DNA from: CAZQEZ01 sp964592475
GTDB taxonomy: Bacteria; Bacteroidota; Bacteroidia; Cytophagales; Cyclobacteriaceae
Assembly (NCBI GenBank): GCA_964592475.1
Contig: CAZQEZ010000022.1
Coordinates: forward strand, 1 to 40,726
DNA length: 40,726 nt
Reading direction: 5' to 3'
Position numbers and translations under genes: made by a program
In this document: positions 1 to 8,329 of the stretch, piece after piece
How the letters are laid out: every line of letters begins with the position of its first letter
How positions within the stretch are numbered: the first letter of the stretch is position 1
Notes under the pieces: model-generated
What the model saw: the letters and a program-made list of their open reading frames with translations, nothing else
Databases searched by the model: none
Told to the model about the DNA's origin: nothing

Positions 1-360
1 AATAGGGAAAGAAAAAATTTTATTTTACAGGAGTACTTAAAAATAGGTCATAAATTAGATCAACTGGATATTGAAATAGAATTCCCGGAGGCCCGTGATT
101 TATTCAGTGATATCAACAGGAGAGTAAGACGCTTAATTGCACCCTACAAAAATGAAAGTGAATACCAGGAGGTAATTACTTCAATAGCTCAAACACTCGA
201 TATGATCAAATCATCTTTGGCTGAGGTTCGCCCTATAGAATCCGGCAGATTGTCAGATACAGCAGTATACTTTGCGATAGAGTCTCATTTTAATGAGCTT
301 GGCGGTCAGCTAGCCGAGTTGGCAGGGTTATTTGAAAAAACCACATTTGATCCTCATTGA
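1..360 (+). CDS. 3' end of an unrecognised protein (partial)
   Basis: Frame 1 is open from the first base of the window to a TGA at 358-360, giving 119 C-terminal residues; the start lies outside the window. The fragment is soluble, rich in charged residues and probably helical (for example EYLKIGHKLDQLDIEIEF, then DINRRVRRL). It has no membrane segment, no cysteine and no motif I can assign to a family. The uninterrupted frame and protein-like composition support a real gene. It is followed after 76 bases by the MFS gene on the same strand, with no clear terminator between them. Function unknown. Confidence 0.6.
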   Translation, partial: NRERKNFILQEYLKIGHKLDQLDIEIEFPEARDLFSDINRRVRRLIAPYKNESEYQEVITSIAQTLDMIKSSLAEVRPIESGRLSDTAVYFAIESHFNELGGQLAELAGLFEKTTFDPH

Positions 361-436
361 TTATTATTTTCTTTCGCCTATTTATAGAAACAATCTAAGT
401 AACAACAAGTATTAATAATTCAATCTTGCTGCACTT

Positions 437-1609
437 ATGAAAAATAAAATAAAGCTTACCTTGCTATTAGCAAGTATGCTCACCGTGTTATCGGGTGCAA
501 TTGTAGCTCCTGCATTACCCGAAATTAATAAAGCGTTTGAGAACGTGCCCAATAGTGACCTTCTCACTAAATTAATCGTGACTTTACCCGCTTTATTTAT
601 TGCTATATTTTCTCCTTTAGCAGGTTTTATAATTGATAAATTTGCAAAGCTTCCATATTTTAAATTTTCTCTTGTTCTGTATGCATTAAGTGGATGTGCC
701 GGTTTTATAATAGAAGATATTTATTTGATTCTGGTAAGCAGGGCTTTGCTAGGTATTGCAGTAGCAGGTGTTATGACAACGGCTACTACTTTAGCCGGTG
801 ATTATTTTGAAGATGAAGAAAGAAACAAGTTTTTAGGTAACCAGGGAGCTTTTATGGCATTTGGGGGTACTATATTTATACTAATTTCAGGTTTGCTGGC
901 AGATATTAATTGGCATTATCCATTTCTCGTCTATGGCTTGTCTCTTGTGGTTGTATTACTTACTTACCTGTTTCTAAATGAGCCAGTTACAAATAAGCAA
1001 AGACAATATGGAAATGAAAAAATCTCTTTTCAAAGTAAAGAAATAGTGGCATTAATTTATTTTCTTGTATTTTTAGGAATGCTTCTTTTTTATTTTGTAC
1101 CCGTGCAAATTCCTTTTCTAATCAATAAAATTGGTATCGAAAGTAGTTTTTACATTAGTTTAGCATTAGTATTTTCCACTCTTTTCGCGGCTATTGCTTC
1201 TTTTACCTATGCCAATTTGAAAAAAAGACTTCATTTCTCTTCTATTTTCATTCTTTCCTTCACGGCTATAGGCACCGGGTATTTTATTTTGGCGCAAGCT
1301 CAACAATACTTTGTAGTAATTAGCGGATTAATAATTGCCGGTGCCGGACTTGGTATGCTTATGCCCAATGCTAATACATGGCTGATTGCAATTACTCCTT
1401 CGGCCAAAAGAGGTAAATTAATTGGAGGAGTTACTGCTACAGTATTTTTAGGTCAGTTTTTATCTCCAATTGCTGCTAATCCTATTGTGCAAGCCGGCGA
1501 TCTATTTGTTTTGTTTTTTACTGGAGCAATGGTAGCTTTGGCTTTGGGCATATCTCTTCTGTTATTAAAAGTGTTCAAAAGTCGAATAATTCTTGATGTA
1601 AATCGATAA
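437..1609 (+). CDS. MFS transporter, probable drug or metabolite efflux
   Basis: A 390-residue protein made almost entirely of hydrophobic segments, the usual size for a 12-helix major facilitator superfamily (MFS) permease of the inner membrane. TM1 (about residues 7-28) ends in GAIVAPALPEI, a pattern common in proton-linked drug exporters. The loop between TM2 and TM3 carries the MFS signature as GFIIDKFAKLP (residues 63-73, with D67). TM4 starts at the usual arginine (SRALLGIAVAG). A hydrophilic stretch near residues 180-200 fits the central loop between the two six-helix halves. The substrate cannot be read from sequence. The ATG at 437 opens directly into a positive-inside TM1 and is well supported. 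A second transporter follows 71 bases downstream but has its own promoter-like sequence. Confidence 0.85.
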   Translation: MKNKIKLTLLLASMLTVLSGAIVAPALPEINKAFENVPNSDLLTKLIVTLPALFIAIFSPLAGFIIDKFAKLPYFKFSLVLYALSGCAGFIIEDIYLILVSRALLGIAVAGVMTTATTLAGDYFEDEERNKFLGNQGAFMAFGGTIFILISGLLADINWHYPFLVYGLSLVVVLLTYLFLNEPVTNKQRQYGNEKISFQSKEIVALIYFLVFLGMLLFYFVPVQIPFLINKIGIESSFYISLALVFSTLFAAIASFTYANLKKRLHFSSIFILSFTAIGTGYFILAQAQQYFVVISGLIIAGAGLGMLMPNANTWLIAITPSAKRGKLIGGVTATVFLGQFLSPIAANPIVQAGDLFVLFFTGAMVALALGISLLLLKVFKSRIILDVNR

Positions 1610-1631
1610 AAAATCACCTCGATTTGCCAAA

Positions 1632-1660
1632 TTGCTTTCCTGTTAATTTTCCTAGATTTG
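1632..1660 (+). promoter_or_regulatory. Bacteroidota-type promoter of the EamA transporter
   Basis: TTG at 1632-1634 and TAGATTTG at 1653-1660, separated by 18 bases, match the Bacteroidota sigma-A pattern (TTG near -33, TAnnTTTG at -7). Transcription would begin about 14 bases before the ATG at 1681. This argues against the upstream TTG codon at 1624 as the start, because that codon would lie upstream of the transcript. Confidence 0.55.
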
Positions 1661-1680
1661 CAGGACAAATATTTTTCCAC

Positions 1681-2577
1681 ATGTGGCTTCTTCTGGCAAT
1701 TGCTTCCTCTTTATTTTTAGGGGTATATGATATTTTTAAAAAAATGAGTGTGAATAATAATGCTGTATTGCCGGTTTTGTTATTTGCCACGCTAACCGGC
1801 GCATTGCTTTTTACTCCTTTTATTATATTATCAACTTTTGTACAAGGTTCACCTAATTACAATTGGTACATTCCTAATGCATCGTTTTATGCTCATTTTC
1901 TCTTTTTTATCAAAGCTGTAATTGTAGCTTCATCCTGGATATTGGCCTATTTTGCCATGAAAAATTTACCAATTACAATAGTGACGCCGATTCGAGCATC
2001 TTCACCAGTTTGGACACTGCTTGGCGCCATTATTATTTTCGCCGAAAGGCTCACCTTATGGCAGTGGATAGGATTGATAATTACTTTAATGGCCTATTAT
2101 GCTTTTTCATTGGCCGGCAAAAAGGAGGGTATTAGCTTCCGTAAAAACCGTTGGGTACTTTTTATTATATTGGCTACCCTAATAGGAGCAGCTAGTTCAC
2201 TTTATGATAAGTATCTCACTGCAAATTTTGATCGGGTAGCAATGCAAGCGTGGTTTTCTGTTTACCTGGTGGTAGTTTTGTTGCCAATAGTGCTCATTTT
2301 CTGGTATCCTAGGCGAAAGAAGCTCACACCTTTTCGATGGCACTGGGCTATACCTTTAATTGGGACTACACTGGTAGTGGCAGATTTCTTGTATTTTTAT
2401 GCTTTATCTTATCAGGATTCACTCATAAGCTTAATTTCGGTAATTAGAAGAGGAAGTGTAGTAACAAGTTTTTTTCTTGGTGCTGCTATCTTTCCTGGAG
2501 AAAGAAATATTATAATTAAAGGAAGTATTTTAATTTTCATTTTAATAGGAATAGGTATAATAATTTTGGGTAGCTAG
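1681..2577 (+). CDS. DMT superfamily (EamA-type) transporter
   Basis: A 298-residue integral membrane protein with about ten hydrophobic helices in two similar halves, the layout of drug/metabolite transporter (DMT) permeases of the EamA group. The end of the first half reads PIRASSPVWTLLGAIIIFAERLTLWQWIG, shown here only in outline: a proline-rich helix, then a glutamate-containing helix, typical of EamA repeats (about residues 104-132). The second half repeats this as SVIRRGSVVTSFFLGA, then FPGERN. A longer frame begins at a TTG at 1624, but the ATG at 1681 (MWLLLAIASSLFLGVYDIFKK) starts at the expected first helix and follows a good promoter. Substrate unknown. hisIE follows 45 bases later behind another promoter. 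Confidence 0.82.
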   Translation: MWLLLAIASSLFLGVYDIFKKMSVNNNAVLPVLLFATLTGALLFTPFIILSTFVQGSPNYNWYIPNASFYAHFLFFIKAVIVASSWILAYFAMKNLPITIVTPIRASSPVWTLLGAIIIFAERLTLWQWIGLIITLMAYYAFSLAGKKEGISFRKNRWVLFIILATLIGAASSLYDKYLTANFDRVAMQAWFSVYLVVVLLPIVLIFWYPRRKKLTPFRWHWAIPLIGTTLVVADFLYFYALSYQDSLISLISVIRRGSVVTSFFLGAAIFPGERNIIIKGSILIFILIGIGIIILGS

Positions 2578-2598
2578 CGTAAATCTTTCCTATTTTTG
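2566..2598 (+). promoter_or_regulatory. Promoter of hisIE-ctlX
   Basis: TTG at 2566-2568, a 22-base spacer, and TATTTTTG at 2591-2598 followed by CAAC, close to the textbook Bacteroidota -7 element. The -33 part lies inside the end of the preceding transporter gene. The transcript would start near 2604, about 18 bases before the GTG of hisIE. Confidence 0.6.
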
Positions 2599-2622
2599 CA
2601 ACTTAATTAAAATTGATGAGGA

Positions 2623-3243
2623 GTGAGTGATTCAAACAATAATTTTCCTGTAGCCATAGATTTTGAAAAAGGAGACGGACTGGTACCTGCAATCGTTCAG
2701 GATTATAAAACTAGTAAGGTATTAATGCTTGGCTTCATGAATAAAGATTCTTACGAAAAGACTTTACAGGATAAATTAGTGACATTTTTTAGCCGTAGCA
2801 AACAGCGGCTTTGGACCAAAGGTGAGACTTCAGGAAATCACCTTGTCTTGAAAGAAGTTTTGCTTGATTGTGATGGTGACACTTTACTGATAAAAGTAGA
2901 GCCGCGAGGGCCAGTTTGCCATACGGGTAATGACACCTGCTTTGCCGAAATAAACAAGCAAAGCCTTTTGTTTTTGAATCATTTACAAAAAGTGATTAAG
3001 GATAGGCGTTTTAATCCTACTGAAAAATCTTATACAACTTCTTTATTTGAAAAAGGCATTAATAAAATAGCCCAAAAAGTGGGAGAAGAGGCCGTAGAGC
3101 TGGTAATTGAATCTAAGGATAGCAATGATGATTTATTTAAAAATGAGGCTGCAGATTTAATATTTCATCTAATGGTACTTCTAGAGCAGAAAAACATGTC
3201 ATTAAATGAAATTGTTGCAGTATTAGAAGAACGACATAAATAA
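2623..3243 (+). CDS. hisIE: Phosphoribosyl-AMP cyclohydrolase / phosphoribosyl-ATP pyrophosphatase (HisIE)
   Basis: A 206-residue bifunctional enzyme of histidine biosynthesis that removes pyrophosphate from phosphoribosyl-ATP (step 2) and opens the adenine ring of phosphoribosyl-AMP (step 3). Residues 1 to about 112 are the cyclohydrolase: FSRSKQRLWTKGETSGN (56-72), the metal-binding DCDGD (82-86) and the cysteines C99 and C106 in PVCHTGNDTCF. Residues about 118-206 are the pyrophosphatase, with KVGEEAVELVIE (152-163) and a following NEAADLIFH helix. Length and order match the family. The start is a GTG, forced by an in-frame TGA six bases upstream. It is separated from any other histidine gene; ctlX follows after seven bases and is probably co-transcribed. 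Confidence 0.95.
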   Translation: MSDSNNNFPVAIDFEKGDGLVPAIVQDYKTSKVLMLGFMNKDSYEKTLQDKLVTFFSRSKQRLWTKGETSGNHLVLKEVLLDCDGDTLLIKVEPRGPVCHTGNDTCFAEINKQSLLFLNHLQKVIKDRRFNPTEKSYTTSLFEKGINKIAQKVGEEAVELVIESKDSNDDLFKNEAADLIFHLMVLLEQKNMSLNEIVAVLEERHK

Positions 3244-3250
3244 AACAGCA

Positions 3251-4201
3251 GTGAAAAAGGTGAGGAGACAAACGGCCAATGCCGTGATGATGATTAAACC
3301 AGTTAAGTTTGGTTATAATGAGGAAACCGCGATTTCTAATGCATTTCAACAAAAGGAAGCTCTTAACCCTGAAAAAATTCAATCACTCGCTGCACAAGAA
3401 TTTGATGATTTTGTTGCTTTTTTGCGAAAGCAGCAAATTGAGGTATTGGTTTTTGAGGATATACCTGACTCTCATTCACCAGATGCTATTTTTACTAATA
3501 ACTGGATATCTACTCACGATGATGGTACTGTAATTCTATACCCGATGATGGCCGCCAATCGGCGCCTTGAACGCAGGAATGATATTATTGATTCACTGCA
3601 GAATGTTTATCATTTCGATGTGAATAAAATAGTTGATTATTCTAGCCATGAGCAGCACGGAAGATATTTGGAAGGAACTGGTAGTGTTGTTTTTGATTAT
3701 GCCAATGGTATTGCTTATGCTAATATCAGTGATCGAACGGAGCGGTCAATTCTCAAAGAACTTTGCGAGTTGCTTCATTTTGAAATGATGGACTTTCGTG
3801 CAATAGATAAGCAAGGTAAAGATATTTATCATACCAATGTGGTTATGTGTATAGGTGAAGCTTTTGCTACTATTTGCTTGCAGGCAATTCCTGAGGAAAC
3901 AGAAAGACAAAGAGTTAAAGATAAGTTGCTCTCCAGTGGTCATGAAATCATAGATATAAATTATGACCAGCTTTATGCTTTTGCCGGCAATATGATTCAG
4001 GTTCGAAATGACAATGATGAAAAATATATTATTTTGTCAAAGGCGGCTTATCGGCAGCTTAGTAGTGAACAGCTCGATGTGCTGGCAAGTAATGGCACTT
4101 TATTGCCTGTGGCCATCCCTACCATTGAAAAGGTTGGAGGTGGAAGCGTCCGCTGTATGGTAGCGGCAATCCATCTGCCCAAACGCAGTTTTGATGTTTA
4201 G
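3251..4201 (+). CDS. ctlX: Citrulline utilization hydrolase CtlX (guanidino-modifying family)
   Basis: A 316-residue cytoplasmic protein of the amidinotransferase / arginine deiminase fold. It fits the CtlX group, which hydrolyses citrulline to ornithine with release of carbon dioxide and ammonia. Visible signatures are MMIKPVKFGYNEET (13-26), PDAIFTNNWIS (77-87), LEGTGSVVFD (140-149, E141), YHTNVVMCIG (193-202, H194) and GGGSVRCMVAAIHLP (296-310). C302 is the expected nucleophile, with H194 and E141 or D78 as catalytic partners by family analogy. It begins with GTG, seven bases after hisIE. Its stop overlaps the end of the opposite-strand OmpA gene by four bases. RocD, which would use the ornithine, is encoded at 25219. 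A related dimethylarginine- or agmatine-type substrate cannot be excluded. Confidence 0.85.
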   Translation: MKKVRRQTANAVMMIKPVKFGYNEETAISNAFQQKEALNPEKIQSLAAQEFDDFVAFLRKQQIEVLVFEDIPDSHSPDAIFTNNWISTHDDGTVILYPMMAANRRLERRNDIIDSLQNVYHFDVNKIVDYSSHEQHGRYLEGTGSVVFDYANGIAYANISDRTERSILKELCELLHFEMMDFRAIDKQGKDIYHTNVVMCIGEAFATICLQAIPEETERQRVKDKLLSSGHEIIDINYDQLYAFAGNMIQVRNDNDEKYIILSKAAYRQLSSEQLDVLASNGTLLPVAIPTIEKVGGGSVRCMVAAIHLPKRSFDV

Positions 4202-6291
4202 CGAAAGCCTTCCCCTAAAATTGTGAATTCTACCCGGCGATTTATTTCTCTGCCATCTTTTTCGTCATCATTTGAAGCCAGTGGTTTGCTTTCTCCAAAA
4301 CCTTCCCATTTCAATCTTCTAGAATCAATTCCTTTGCCAATTAAGTAATTCACCACTGCTTTGGCTCTATTTTGGGAAAGCTTGAGGTTATAACTCTTAT
4401 TGCCTACATTATCAGTATGACCTTCAATGTTTACCATAAAGGCTGGGTTTTCAAAAAGCATCCGTTCCATTTTATTCAACTCGTTGTACGACTCTTTTGT
4501 AAAGGTGGCTTTATTGGTATTAAAATAGATGTTTCTCAAGATATCGTGAGCACCTGTCTCGAATCTCATTAACTCAAATCGGCGTGGTATTTCTTGTGTT
4601 TGTGAAGAAGAAGCAGGTAACTTCATTCGAGAATTTATAAAAATGTAACCTGAACGTTCAGCAGAAACCAGAAAGTCTGCAGCTTCCTGGTTAACTAAAC
4701 TCATTCGATACAAGCCAAGGTCTATTCTTTCTACAGGTATTACTACGTTATCTTTAGCTCTTCTCATATTGATTTTGGCATCCATATTATTGCCTGTCTC
4801 TTTATCTTGCACCTGTAGCATTATAACTAAAGGTTGCAACTGGCCAGTATTTTCAGCTACCGGCTTTTCCTCTACTGGCGGGGCTACTATTTCAGGTTTC
4901 TCCGGTTTAGTATCTACCAAGTTGTTGTTTTTGGCTTTCGCTTTATCTTTGGCACGATTGGATAAATCGGGCAATGTAACAGAATAAATATCAGTATAGC
5001 CCATGCCATCATCTTTCACTGATGAATAATACCCTCTTTTGCCATCTTTAGTAATTACAAAATAAATATCATCATCCGGGGTGTTAATAGGATATCCTAA
5101 ATTTACAGGTGTACCCCAAGCTTGATTGGCACTGTCATATTCTGATTTATAAATATCAAAACCACCCATCCCGTCATGCCCGCGACTACTGAAATAAAGT
5201 GTCTTGCCTTGATAATCGATGAACGGTCCTTCATCATCATAGGGGGTGTTTATCTTTTCCCCTACGTTGCTCACCCGGCTCCAATTACCTTTACTATCTT
5301 TGGTACACATATAGATGTCTCTTCCTCCAAATCCACCAGGTCTGTCACTACTGAAAAACATTATTTGCCTATCTTGGGTAATTGAAACTGCATTCTCAAA
5401 ATAGGAACTATTTACATTACCCGAAATAGGTTCAGGGATAGACCAGGCATTATTTTTCATCAAATCGGAATAGTAAATGTCACCTCCATTGTCATCACGA
5501 TACAGGTACAAGGTTTTACCATCTGCTGATAATGCAAGATTTGAATCATGAAATTGTGTGTTTATAATATCTCCAATATTTTCTGCGGGTTGCCATTCAC
5601 TACCTTGCTTTCGTGATATGAAAATATCCTCAAAATAGTAGTTGTCAGTATCCACGTTTTCGTTAATATTATTTTCCTGCCTTCGAGTTGTAAAAATCAA
5701 AATGGTTTCATCCTCATTTAACACGGGAGCAAAATCATAAGCTGGTGAATTTATTTGGGATCCAATGTTTACAATTGAATAATCTTCCGGATTATTCACA
5801 TATTCAATTCCATTTTGGCATTCATATATTCTTCTTTCTACTTCATTTAAAGGCACTTTATCCTCACCACGATACCCTTTGCCTTCATTCATCAGTTTTG
5901 TTTTATACTGTTGAAAATAATCAATGGCTTTGTTAAATTCAAGCCCAAATTGGTAGCCTTGTCCTATTTTATAGAGAATATCAAATCGATAATCAGGATC
6001 TAATTTTAATACATTGAGTAAAAATTCTGTAGATCTTTCTTTATTAGGGCCTCTTTGGATATAAAGTTCACCGGTAAAAAAGTTAGCTTTTATATTGGTT
6101 GGATCTAATTGTGCTGCCTGCTCGTATTGTGCCCTTACTACGTCGAGGGCCAGTTTAGCCTGGTAGGCTTCGTCTGCCATTTCTACCAAATCCTGCGCTA
6201 GTTCTTTATTAGCATCCTGTGCTACAAGATAATGCACATTTATAAGTAGAAAAAAAGCAAAAATCAGGCTTATTTTATTACTTCTGGTCAT
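4198..6291 (-). CDS. TPR-PD40-CRD-OmpA envelope protein, PorE-like
   Basis: A 697-residue exported protein. In order: signal peptide (about 1-24, ending LVAQ), a TPR-like helical region (25-170; ANFFTGELYIQRG, YQFGLEFNKAIDYFQQY), a PD40/WD40-like propeller (175-445; repeats such as GKTLYFSSRGHDGMGGFDIY), a Lys/Pro/Glu-rich linker (446-485), a carboxypeptidase-regulatory-like beta domain (486-570) and an OmpA peptidoglycan-binding domain (580-697; IEGHTDNVGNKSYNLKLSQNR, with NRRVEF near the end). This order matches PorE, a periplasmic T9SS component that binds peptidoglycan, but no lipobox is visible here. It stands alone, so it may be one of several paralogues. The ATG at 6291 is preferred over a TTG at 6303 because the signal peptide begins there. 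Confidence 0.85.
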   Translation of the reverse strand: MTRSNKISLIFAFFLLINVHYLVAQDANKELAQDLVEMADEAYQAKLALDVVRAQYEQAAQLDPTNIKANFFTGELYIQRGPNKERSTEFLLNVLKLDPDYRFDILYKIGQGYQFGLEFNKAIDYFQQYKTKLMNEGKGYRGEDKVPLNEVERRIYECQNGIEYVNNPEDYSIVNIGSQINSPAYDFAPVLNEDETILIFTTRRQENNINENVDTDNYYFEDIFISRKQGSEWQPAENIGDIINTQFHDSNLALSADGKTLYLYRDDNGGDIYYSDLMKNNAWSIPEPISGNVNSSYFENAVSITQDRQIMFFSSDRPGGFGGRDIYMCTKDSKGNWSRVSNVGEKINTPYDDEGPFIDYQGKTLYFSSRGHDGMGGFDIYKSEYDSANQAWGTPVNLGYPINTPDDDIYFVITKDGKRGYYSSVKDDGMGYTDIYSVTLPDLSNRAKDKAKAKNNNLVDTKPEKPEIVAPPVEEKPVAENTGQLQPLVIMLQVQDKETGNNMDAKINMRRAKDNVVIPVERIDLGLYRMSLVNQEAADFLVSAERSGYIFINSRMKLPASSSQTQEIPRRFELMRFETGAHDILRNIYFNTNKATFTKESYNELNKMERMLFENPAFMVNIEGHTDNVGNKSYNLKLSQNRAKAVVNYLIGKGIDSRRLKWEGFGESKPLASNDDEKDGREINRRVEFTILGEGFR

Positions 6292-6604
6292 ATGGTAATT
6301 CAAATCTTACTTCCTACAAATCTCAAAAACAATGTATCACTAATGTTTATTTGAATTATTATCTACTGAAAATTAGCATTCAATTTTTTAGTTGTTAAGC
6401 AATTATTGATAATTGGCAGCAAAACAAGACTAAATATACTTTATTTAACTCCTAACTTGCGTATTTTCAGGCAGTTAATATCTACATGCAAGATATAGGA
6501 AAACAAGGGAATATAATACGCTATTTTTAACTATTTTATGACATGTGTTTTAATTTAGCTCAAAAGTGTAAATTAAAACATGCTCATTTTGTGAGAGTTG
6601 ACTA
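6292..6604. other. Intergenic region upstream of the PorE-like gene
   Basis: About 310 AT-rich bases between the start of the PorE-like gene and the terminator of the symporter gene. I found no small gene. The only clear structure is the inverted repeat at 6546-6580. No perfect minus-strand TAnnTTTG promoter is visible upstream of the PorE-like gene; near matches exist (TAGTCTTG on the minus strand around 6427-6434). Confidence 0.5.
6546..6580. repeat. AT-rich inverted repeat
   Basis: TGTTTTAATTTA at 6546-6557 and TAAATTAAAACA at 6569-6580 are perfect 12-base reverse complements around an 11-base loop. No T-run follows on either strand. It may be a second weak terminator behind the symporter operon, an mRNA-stabilising hairpin or an operator. 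Confidence 0.5.
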
Positions 6605-6641
6605 AAAAATGGCCAGGTATTTTTTTCGCCTGGCCATTTTT
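6605..6641 (-). terminator. Intrinsic terminator of the symporter operon
   Basis: AAAAATGGCCAGG (6605-6617) and CCTGGCCATTTTT (6629-6641) form a perfect 13-base-pair stem with an 11-base loop. On the minus strand it starts three bases after the symporter stop codon and ends in a T-run. It is the strongest terminator in the window and is nearly symmetric, so it could also work on the plus strand. Confidence 0.85.
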
Positions 6642-6644
6642 AAT

Positions 6645-8327
6645 TTATTCTACTTTTCTTGATTCATCCGGTAGCCTGATTTCGTCTACCATGTCTTTGA
6701 TATGCTGTGGCACATCTTCTGTTAGATACGAAATGGTAATGGATACCGCGAAATTAATCAACATGCCTATCAAGCCTATTCCTTCCGGAGATATGCCAAG
6801 CCACCAATGATCAGCATTGTTATATTCGGGAAATAAAATGCTAAAATAAACAATATAGGAGGCTGTGAAAACCAGGCCAATGATCATGCCGGAGATTACT
6901 CCCTTTTTATTCATTCGTTTGCTAAATATGCCCATGACTATGGCAGGGAAAAAAGTGGAAGCGGAAAAGCCAAAGGCAAATGCGACGACTTGAGCTACAA
7001 AGCCAAAATTCATAACACCAAAGAAGCCGGCAACTCCTACTGCAAATGCAGCTGTAATACGCGCAGCCAAAAGCTCTTGTTTTTCAGTGAGTTTCGGGTA
7101 TAGGTTTTCTTTTAGCAAGTCGTGAGATATGGAAGTGCTGGTAACTAATAGCAATCCGGCAGCCGTAGAAAGTGCTGCCGCCAGGGCACCTGCTGCTACC
7201 AGGGCTATTACCCAATTGGGAAGATTGGCAATTTCGGGGTTGGCCAATACCATTATGTCTCTGTCAATATACAGCTCATTACGATCTTCGTCGCCCACGT
7301 ATTGAATTTTACCATCATTATTCTTATCTTCAAATTGAATTAAATTTGTCTCCTCCCACGATTTAAACCATTGAGGCATGGTAGCGTATTCCTTATCCTT
7401 TACGGTATTAATTAAGTTAGTACGGGCAAATACAGAAACAGCCGGTGCCGTGGCATATAAAATGACGATAAATAGCAGTGCCCAACCAGCCGAGCTACGG
7501 GCATCTTTAACCCTTGGCACGGTAAAAAATCGAACAATTACGTGTGGCAAACCGGCAGTACCCACCATTAAAGCTGCAGTTATGGCAAACATATCAATGG
7601 TAGATTTTTTACCACTGGTATATTCTGAAAAGCCAAGTTCCCGATGCAACTGATCCAAGGTTTCTAACAAATACTGGCCATTAGCTAGTTTAGCGCCAAA
7701 ACCTAATTGAGGTATAAAATGATCTGTAAGAATTAGACTTAGAAAAATAGCAGGAAGCATGAAAGCGAAGATCAATATGCAATATTGAGCCACTTGCGTG
7801 TAAGTGATGCCTTTCATGCCACCCAAAACTGCATAAAGAAAAACGATGGCCATTCCTAAGTAAATTCCTTCATTGATTGGTATTTGCAAAAAGCGAGAAA
7901 ATACAAGGCCGACCCCGCGCATTTGCCCTGCCACGTAAGTAAAAGAAATGAATAGTGTACAAATAATGGCTACTGTGCGAGCCAGATTTGAATAATATCT
8001 ACCTCCGATAAAATCGGGCACCGTGTATTTGCCAAATTTTCGCAAGTAGGGAGCTAAAAGTAAAGCTAGCAATACATATCCTCCAGTCCAACCCATCAGG
8101 TAAACTGAACCACCATATCCGGTAAAAGAAATAATACCGGCCATGGAAATAAAAGATGCAGCTGACATCCAATCGGCGGCGGTTGCCATCCCGTTAGCTA
8201 CCGGGTGAACTCCTCCACCAGCCACATAAAACTCTTTGGTAGATCCTGCTTTTGACCATATAGCTATACCTATGTAAATGGCAAAAGTAATTCCAATGAT
8301 GATATAGGTAAGTGTTTGTAATTCCAT
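6645..8327 (-). CDS. Sodium:solute symporter, large subunit (VC_2705-like / acetate-permease related)
   Basis: A 560-residue inner-membrane protein of the solute:sodium symporter (SSS) family with about 13 helices. N-terminal family features include EFYVAGGGVHPVANGMATAADWMSAASFI, given here in outline: the EFYVAGG start, then AADWMSAASF in TM2 (about residues 32-60). Later come TYVAGQMRGVG and GTAGLPHVIVRFFTVP, shared with acetate-type symporters. Residues 334-345 (DKNNDGKIQYVG) form a calcium-loop-like DxNxDG motif in a long loop outside the membrane. The gene starts two bases after the DUF4212 gene; that pairing is diagnostic of the two-subunit SSS group related to ActP. Substrate is probably a small carboxylate (inference). 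The gene ends just before a strong terminator. Confidence 0.88.
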   Translation of the reverse strand: MELQTLTYIIIGITFAIYIGIAIWSKAGSTKEFYVAGGGVHPVANGMATAADWMSAASFISMAGIISFTGYGGSVYLMGWTGGYVLLALLLAPYLRKFGKYTVPDFIGGRYYSNLARTVAIICTLFISFTYVAGQMRGVGLVFSRFLQIPINEGIYLGMAIVFLYAVLGGMKGITYTQVAQYCILIFAFMLPAIFLSLILTDHFIPQLGFGAKLANGQYLLETLDQLHRELGFSEYTSGKKSTIDMFAITAALMVGTAGLPHVIVRFFTVPRVKDARSSAGWALLFIVILYATAPAVSVFARTNLINTVKDKEYATMPQWFKSWEETNLIQFEDKNNDGKIQYVGDEDRNELYIDRDIMVLANPEIANLPNWVIALVAAGALAAALSTAAGLLLVTSTSISHDLLKENLYPKLTEKQELLAARITAAFAVGVAGFFGVMNFGFVAQVVAFAFGFSASTFFPAIVMGIFSKRMNKKGVISGMIIGLVFTASYIVYFSILFPEYNNADHWWLGISPEGIGLIGMLINFAVSITISYLTEDVPQHIKDMVDEIRLPDESRKVE

Positions 8328-8329
8328 AC

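Noticed and set aside
1624..1680. Longer start for the EamA transporter at a TTG codon
   Set aside because: A consensus promoter ends at 1660, so the TTG would be upstream of the transcript; the added 19 residues do not look like a transporter N-terminus.
4372..5936. Several 60-70 residue open frames on the plus strand across the PorE-like gene
   Set aside because: They are antisense shadows of a well-supported gene and have no recognisable domains or starts.
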